DNA from: Pseudolabrys sp.
GTDB lineage: Bacteria > Pseudomonadota > Alphaproteobacteria > Rhizobiales > Xanthobacteraceae
NCBI GenBank assembly: GCA_026125925.1
Contig: JAHCKF010000012.1
Span: 1-26,623 of the forward strand
DNA: 26,623 nt
Direction: 5' to 3'
Part shown: one piece after another, positions 25,401 through 26,623 of the stretch
Position numbering within the stretch: the stretch's first letter is position 1
Layout: the number at the start of each line of letters is the position of its first letter
Translations under genes and position numbers: made by a program
The notes under the pieces: generated by a model
The model's database searches: none
What the model saw: only the letters and a program-made list of their open reading frames with translations
What the model was told of the DNA's origin: nothing

Positions 25401-26623
25401 CGGCGACGGCGACAGGAATATCCTGGCAGGCACGGCGGGAGTTGACCTGATCCAGGGTCTTGGGGGCGACGACGATCTGCAGGGGCTCGCCGGCAACGAC
25501 ACGCTTGAGGGCGGGAGCGGCTTCGACCGTGCGGTCTATACCGATGCTACCGGTTCGCTGACGATCGATCTGGCTGCCGGCACGGCCAGCGGGCTGGGCG
25601 TGGGTACGGATACGCTCCATTCAATCGAGTTGGTCCAGGGTGGCGATTTCACCGATGATTTCACGGCCGTAGGGTTCGGCGGCGGGAGCACGAATGCAGG
25701 CTCGAACGGCACCTTCAACGAGTTCGAGGGGATGGGCGGTGACGATTCCATCATCGGCAACGGGGCGACGCGTGTGTCCTATCTGCATGCGACGGGCGGA
25801 GTGACGGTCAACCTCGGAACGGGAACCAGCAGTGGCGATGGCTCGGTCGGGACAGACACCTTTAGCGGCGTCAATGCGGCCCGCGGCTCGCAGTTCGACG
25901 ACACGCTCATCGGCAGCAATTTCGGCACGGAGCAGTTCGAGGGCCGTGGCGGCGACGATCTGATCAACGGCATGGGAGGCCTCGATCGGGTGCGCTACGA
26001 TTTCGAGACGTCCGGTGTAACCATCAATCTGGCGGCGGGCAGCGCGACGGGCGCGAGCGCCGGCACTGACGCCCTACAGTCCATCGAAATGGTCCGCGGG
26101 TCGAATTTCGACGACACCTACAATGCTAGCGGCTTTAGCAACGCAAGCACCAATGCCGGCTCGAACGGCGCGTTCAACGAATTCGAAGGCCTGGCTGGGA
26201 ATGATACGGTCACCGGAAATGGAAGCACGCAACTTGCCTTCTACAACGCGACTGCCGGTGTGACGGTCGATCTACTGGCCGGGACGGCGACCGGCAACGC
26301 ATCGGTCGGCTCGGACGTCATCTTGGGCGGGGTTGTCAATCTCGTCGGTTCACAGTTCAGCGACAGCCTCTACGGCAGCAGCACTCCCAGCAACGTTGTT
26401 GAAATATTTGACGGCCGTGCGGGTAACGATACCTTCGATGGCCGCGGCGGCTTCGATCGAGTGATCTATAACAATGATTTCGCCGTCGGCAGCGGCATCA
26501 GCGTCGACATGGCCGCCGGCACCGTGATCGGAGACGCAACGGTGGGGAGCGACACTTTCGTTGCGATCGAGTCGGTGCGTGGTACCAATTTTGCCGATAC
26601 CTATGTCGCCACAGGATTCAACG
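16498..26623 (+). CDS. Giant RTX/VCBS/cadherin repeat protein, C-terminus beyond window
   Basis: One frame stays open from ATG 16498 (G-rich ribosome site just upstream) to the right edge: 3375 codons, no stop. There is no Sec signal, as expected for type I secretion. Order, in residues: RTX nonapeptides GGxGxDxI (8-200); a spacer; two VCBS repeats (284-386, 388-490); a cadherin-like module (491-587); a unique region rich in alanine helices (588-866); super-block A of RTX-like modules (872-1281); a beta-rich region with a 147-residue tandem repeat (1282-1821); a serralysin C-terminal-like module (1822-1926); three cadherin modules with AENS, DPDA-D, LDYE and DVNE calcium motifs (1927-2221); super-block B (2222-2878); a second serralysin-like module (2878-2966); super-block C (2967 onwards). 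Probable role: calcium-stiffened adhesin or biofilm matrix protein. No secretion genes are in view, so export route and function are inferred. Confidence 0.93.
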   Translation, partial: MSVIIGNKKNNTLIGTNGSDIIFGAAGNDQISAGNGDNLIFGGSGHDTITAGWGDDLIDGGDGNDIIDAGDGNNIVSGGGGNDTITTGAGSDIVIGGNGNDIIDAGDGNNIISGGGGNDTITAGGGNDVVTGGRGNDTINAGAGSNTVIGGGGNDTITTGGGNDTIETGDGKDVINAGAGSDNVDSGGGNDVVVYAVAENATSHDFYDGGKGNDTLRLVLTPAEAANPAILADIQNFQNFLVSHAHGNKANGATFHFTAFDLSVRNFESIEILVQGGGNSPADIGSPTVADVTEDAASPTLTAAGAIAISDADQGEAVFQTTVAGAPGNLGTLVLAADGSYTYSVANSAVQYLGLGDTKLETFTVTTLDGTQKQIDFTIHGQNDAASIGAPTVSGVTEDAASPTLTAAGSIAISDADQGQSAFQTAVTGSAGNLGTLSLASDGSYAYSVANEAVQYLGRNEVKIDSFTVTSADGAQKQVSFTIHGQNDAPTSLALDGTTIDAGKGGAEVGTLTLLDADTSDVAFTYSVSDARFEVVQDSGHAVLKLKGDDVNGISLDAQTEQSISLTVTATDQGGLSTSQSFELGVKTVGTSIDGYIKFATVTAGAASAQTDEFGNFSLVGASGPLELTGGIDISTGLPFTGVMRAPPGSSVVTPLTTLVVAVHDANSGMTYAEANQLVLNRIGLASADIDLASFDPIAASISSDTATQSSGSTAIAAAIQIQNTIVQAAALLQGAGATDADATEAVVAQLAAQTGSLSDPGVVSSIITAAASATLGVGAIPQTVLDGATQIVAASNGLASTAATSATGTDLLTTLAQISVVAQSNGSSALADAGSTGIITQSVQDSLTTNLQTAVDNQASYVAQQDVLGVNAGQSITGTSGADTLTGFAGNDTLTGLAGNDVLKGGDGNDTLDGGADYDRATYSDATGSIAVDLAAGTVSGPGVGTDTLQSIEMISGSNFADNLSAVGFGATSTNAGSGGTFNEFEGRGGNDVILGNGATRVSYLNATAAVTVNLATGTAQGSAGGDVANVGIDTFSGVSQVRGSAFDDTLLGSVNNDQFEGRGGSDLISGGGGNDRARYDFDSAAVQVDLAAGTVTGGDAGAGGHDTLQSIELVRGTNFADTYTAVGFGSASTNAGSSGNFNEFEGMGGADIITGNGNTQIAFYNATGGVTVNLGAGTVTGDSSVGTDTITGGVSRVAGSQFADSITGGNTGDVIIGNGGDDVINGGGGADMAVYSGPVGGYTISSASVHDNTANRDGTDTLSNVEVLQFGNGNGAAYRLIASGSAAAPINVSTLGFSGTAGLVSLTGGDDYLTIGQNFFGRPIDLGAGSSDTVDLGISGAGYTLGFVGVEFLKGAGGDEFVALSNNASGLTIDMSSGTDTVNLANGANSVNVTNVENLNGSDFSGSSDDTLTLLNNATGLSVNLANGVNTLNLAQGANDFSNLFNINAVHGTAGDDALTVHNGLYSSGDPMVIDLGGGYDILTIAGQYNTANVTGTEQIVGGDGDTSLQLTNNVSGLFIDLGTGSNSLNLADGANAVSITNVSSVGGSDFSYSSDDTLTLLNNVSGVSVNLGNGFNTLNLSQGSNDFSGLFNINAVQGSAGDDTLTVHNGLYSSGDPMVIDLGGGYDTLTLGGQYNTANVTGIEQIVGGDGDTSLQLTDNVNGLFIDLGTGSNTLNLADGANAVGIANVSSLGSSDFSVPSDDTLTLLNNVSGVTVNLGNGSNMLHLAAGANDFGSIYNADLIVGTGSDDTLTIAADLGSLNGPSTIDLGDGTDTLTFLNPNSGVYFSAENIETINGTALSDTIILMSGSTVTGGLGLDNFTASAGVDRFRFTQVADSALGSGDHIDGFDATQDKLLFDDVSGLASPINFVGSDAFSGGAAEARLQGSTLQIDVDGDGQMTASDMEIELYNLNGNLSNANFSPAAVIANVPPNNILLSNATVAENSANDAVVGSLSALDPDSGDTAAFALVDDAGGLFGIVGGNLVVAGTLDYEAAASHQVTVRATDSANNTYDKQFTISVSDVNEGPTDIVVASLTVAENSAGGTVVGALSAVDPDAADTAVFTLVDDAGGLFAVDGSNNLVVAGPLDYETAASHQVTVRVTDGAGNSYDKAFTVAIANVNESPTDITISNLTVDENSADGTVVGTLDAVDPDAADTATFTLIDNAGGLFAIDSSNNLVVTGPLDYEAASSHQITAQVIDGGGNTYEKVLTVNLTDLPGQTLNGDSGANTLLGTSEDDTLHALAGDDVLQGLGGNDILDGGAGFDRAVYSDASGPLSINMASGGVSGNGTDTLQSIELVSGSDYADTYNAVGFNGGSANAGSGGTFNEFEGRGGDDVITGNGATRVSYLTAAAAVTVSIASGTGQSLAGGDAAGVGTDAFTGVSQVRGSAYDDVLSGSNAGNEQFEGRGGSDTINGLGGLDRARYDFDSAAIQVDLASGSVTGGDAGVGNHDTLQSIELIRGSSFDDTYDATGFSNVSTNAGSNGTFNEFEGMAGNDTITGNGATQIVFYNATGGVTVDLAAGTVDGDGSVGHDTISGGVMQVIGSGYGDLLQGSANPIPTSETFEGRSGNDTIDGRAGFDRAIYGNDPSAQSGITVNMAAGTVTGDAAIGNDTLISVESVFGTNYADVYDATNFHGASVDIGNGDDFNEFQGLGGNDTITGNGNTRISYANANGAVTVDLQAGTADGNGSVGHDTFTGVSRARGSGFGDTISGDGNDNRLEGWGGNDAIDGRGGFDFALYSNDNRTVSGINVNLAAGTVTGDFSVGSDTLQSIEGVYGTAFADTFDATGFSGASTNAGSTGALNEFEGWSGDDTVIGNGNTRISFNMATSGVNVDLAAGTADGDASVGHDTLSGVDAVSGSLFDDTLKGDNGSNTLTGKGGADIFIYSDGADTVADFDQGQSDKINLAGSGITGWSQLLPMISQSGPDTLINFGAGNSITLTGVTATNLTQNDFVFESVNMITGDGDRNILAGTAGVDLIQGLGGDDDLQGLAGNDTLEGGSGFDRAVYTDATGSLTIDLAAGTASGLGVGTDTLHSIELVQGGDFTDDFTAVGFGGGSTNAGSNGTFNEFEGMGGDDSIIGNGATRVSYLHATGGVTVNLGTGTSSGDGSVGTDTFSGVNAARGSQFDDTLIGSNFGTEQFEGRGGDDLINGMGGLDRVRYDFETSGVTINLAAGSATGASAGTDALQSIEMVRGSNFDDTYNASGFSNASTNAGSNGAFNEFEGLAGNDTVTGNGSTQLAFYNATAGVTVDLLAGTATGNASVGSDVILGGVVNLVGSQFSDSLYGSSTPSNVVEIFDGRAGNDTFDGRGGFDRVIYNNDFAVGSGISVDMAAGTVIGDATVGSDTFVAIESVRGTNFADTYVATGFN
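16519..17100 (+). repeat. First RTX calcium-binding nonapeptide array
   Basis: About twenty GGxGxDxIx-type nonapeptides run in tandem from residue 8 to about 200 of the giant protein (for example GGDGNDIIDAGDGNNIVSGG). Each pair of turns binds calcium in a parallel beta-roll. Unusually for RTX proteins, the array begins almost at the N-terminus. Confidence 0.9.
17347..17967 (+). repeat. Two VCBS-type repeats, 312-bp period
   Basis: Words such as VTEDAASPTLTAAG, AIAISDADQG, NLGTL and FTIHGQND recur 104 residues (312 bases) apart. The DNA is highly similar between the copies at the start of each repeat. This is the VCBS repeat found in long secreted adhesins of proteobacteria. Confidence 0.88.
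19111..20340 (+). repeat. Super-block A of RTX-like modules
   Basis: The block opens with a short RTX stretch (TGTSGADTLTGFAGNDTLTG) and continues with four ~75-85-residue modules recognised by their leading words: DRATYSDATG (19255), RVSYLNATAA (19501), DRARYDFDSA (19729), QIAFYNATGG (19981). Modules share VDLAAGTV, DTLQSIE, NAGS-G-FNEFEG and GNG-T cores. Blocks B and C repeat the same order. Confidence 0.85.
20722..21663 (+). repeat. 441-bp tandem repeat within the giant gene
   Basis: SDDTLTLLNN words begin exactly 441 bases apart (20722, 21163, 21604), and the internal block VHNGLYSSGDPMVIDLGGGY recurs at 20884 and 21325 at the same distance. Two full units plus the beginning of a third are present. 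The nucleotide sequence is nearly identical over long runs, including silent positions, which indicates a recent duplication or ongoing gene conversion. Confidence 0.9.
22276..23160 (+). repeat. Three cadherin-like modules, 288-291-bp period
   Basis: TVAENSA-type strands lie at 22324, 22612 and 22903, and each module carries the set of cadherin calcium ligands (xENS, DPDAADTA, LDYE, VTDGAGN, DVNE). The third module ends in NLTDLPGQT and leads into super-block B. Confidence 0.88.
23161..25130 (+). repeat. Super-block B of RTX-like modules (eight modules)
   Basis: After a short RTX opening, modules lead with DRAVYSDASG (23302), RVSYLTAAAA (23542), DRARYDFDSA (23770), QIVFYNATGG (24022), DRAIYGNDPS (24247), RISYANANGA (about 24505), FALYSNDNRT (about 24721) and RISFNMATSG (about 24976). 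The first four keep the order of block A; the last four are absent there. Confidence 0.85.
25396..26623 (+). repeat. Super-block C of RTX-like modules, cut by the window edge
   Basis: This block follows the order of block B about 2.2 kb later: DRAVYTDATG (25525), RVSYLHATGG (25771), DRVRYDFETS (25984), QLAFYNATAG (about 26230), DRVIYNNDFA (about 26455). It is still running at the right edge, so more modules are expected outside. Confidence 0.85.

Overview
The window looks like a high-GC chromosome or large replicon of an alphaproteobacterium, most likely Rhizobiales/Bradyrhizobium-like. This is inferred from codon use, the family mix (OccR-like LysR regulator, PotABCD-type transporter, giant RTX protein) and the many degraded genes between operons; no rRNA or tRNA is present to fix the taxon.

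Layout. (1) 1-587: no gene; palindromes and degenerate dispersed repeats. (2) 588-2452: an AraC-type regulator divergent from a zinc-independent medium-chain quinone oxidoreductase-like enzyme, a classic regulator/target pair. (3) 2453-3124: gene graveyard with a glutathione S-transferase pseudogene and an N-terminal LysR stump. (4) 3136-12058: a LysR/OccR-type regulator divergent from a tight eight-gene operon: periplasmic binding protein, ATPase, two permeases, a DAO-type flavoprotein, a small [2Fe-2S] protein, an FAD/NAD(P) protein with a BFD-type [2Fe-2S] tail, and a second DAO-type flavoprotein. Six of the seven downstream genes overlap or nearly touch their upstream neighbour. The whole reads as uptake plus oxidation of a small N-containing compound (opine-like, D-amino acid or N-substituted amino acid); the substrate cannot be read from sequence.

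(5) 12059-15246: accessory debris, holding one probable small gene with a hydrophobic N-terminus (minus strand), two copies of an IS-end-like repeat, a frameshifted and internally deleted IS256/mutator transposase, and a striking 21-bp periodic tract. (6) 15247-16335: a LuxR-type regulator. (7) 16498 to the right edge: a single uninterrupted reading frame of at least 3375 codons encoding a giant RTX/VCBS/cadherin surface or secreted protein whose C-terminus lies outside the window. It is built from nested duplications: nonapeptide calcium repeats, a VCBS pair, cadherin-like modules, a 441-bp tandem repeat and a multi-module super-block present three times in the same module order.

The two parts most worth follow-up are the binding-protein/two-DAO/ferredoxin operon with its OccR-like regulator, and the super-repeat structure of the giant RTX protein. 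All family assignments come from reading motifs by eye; no database search was made.
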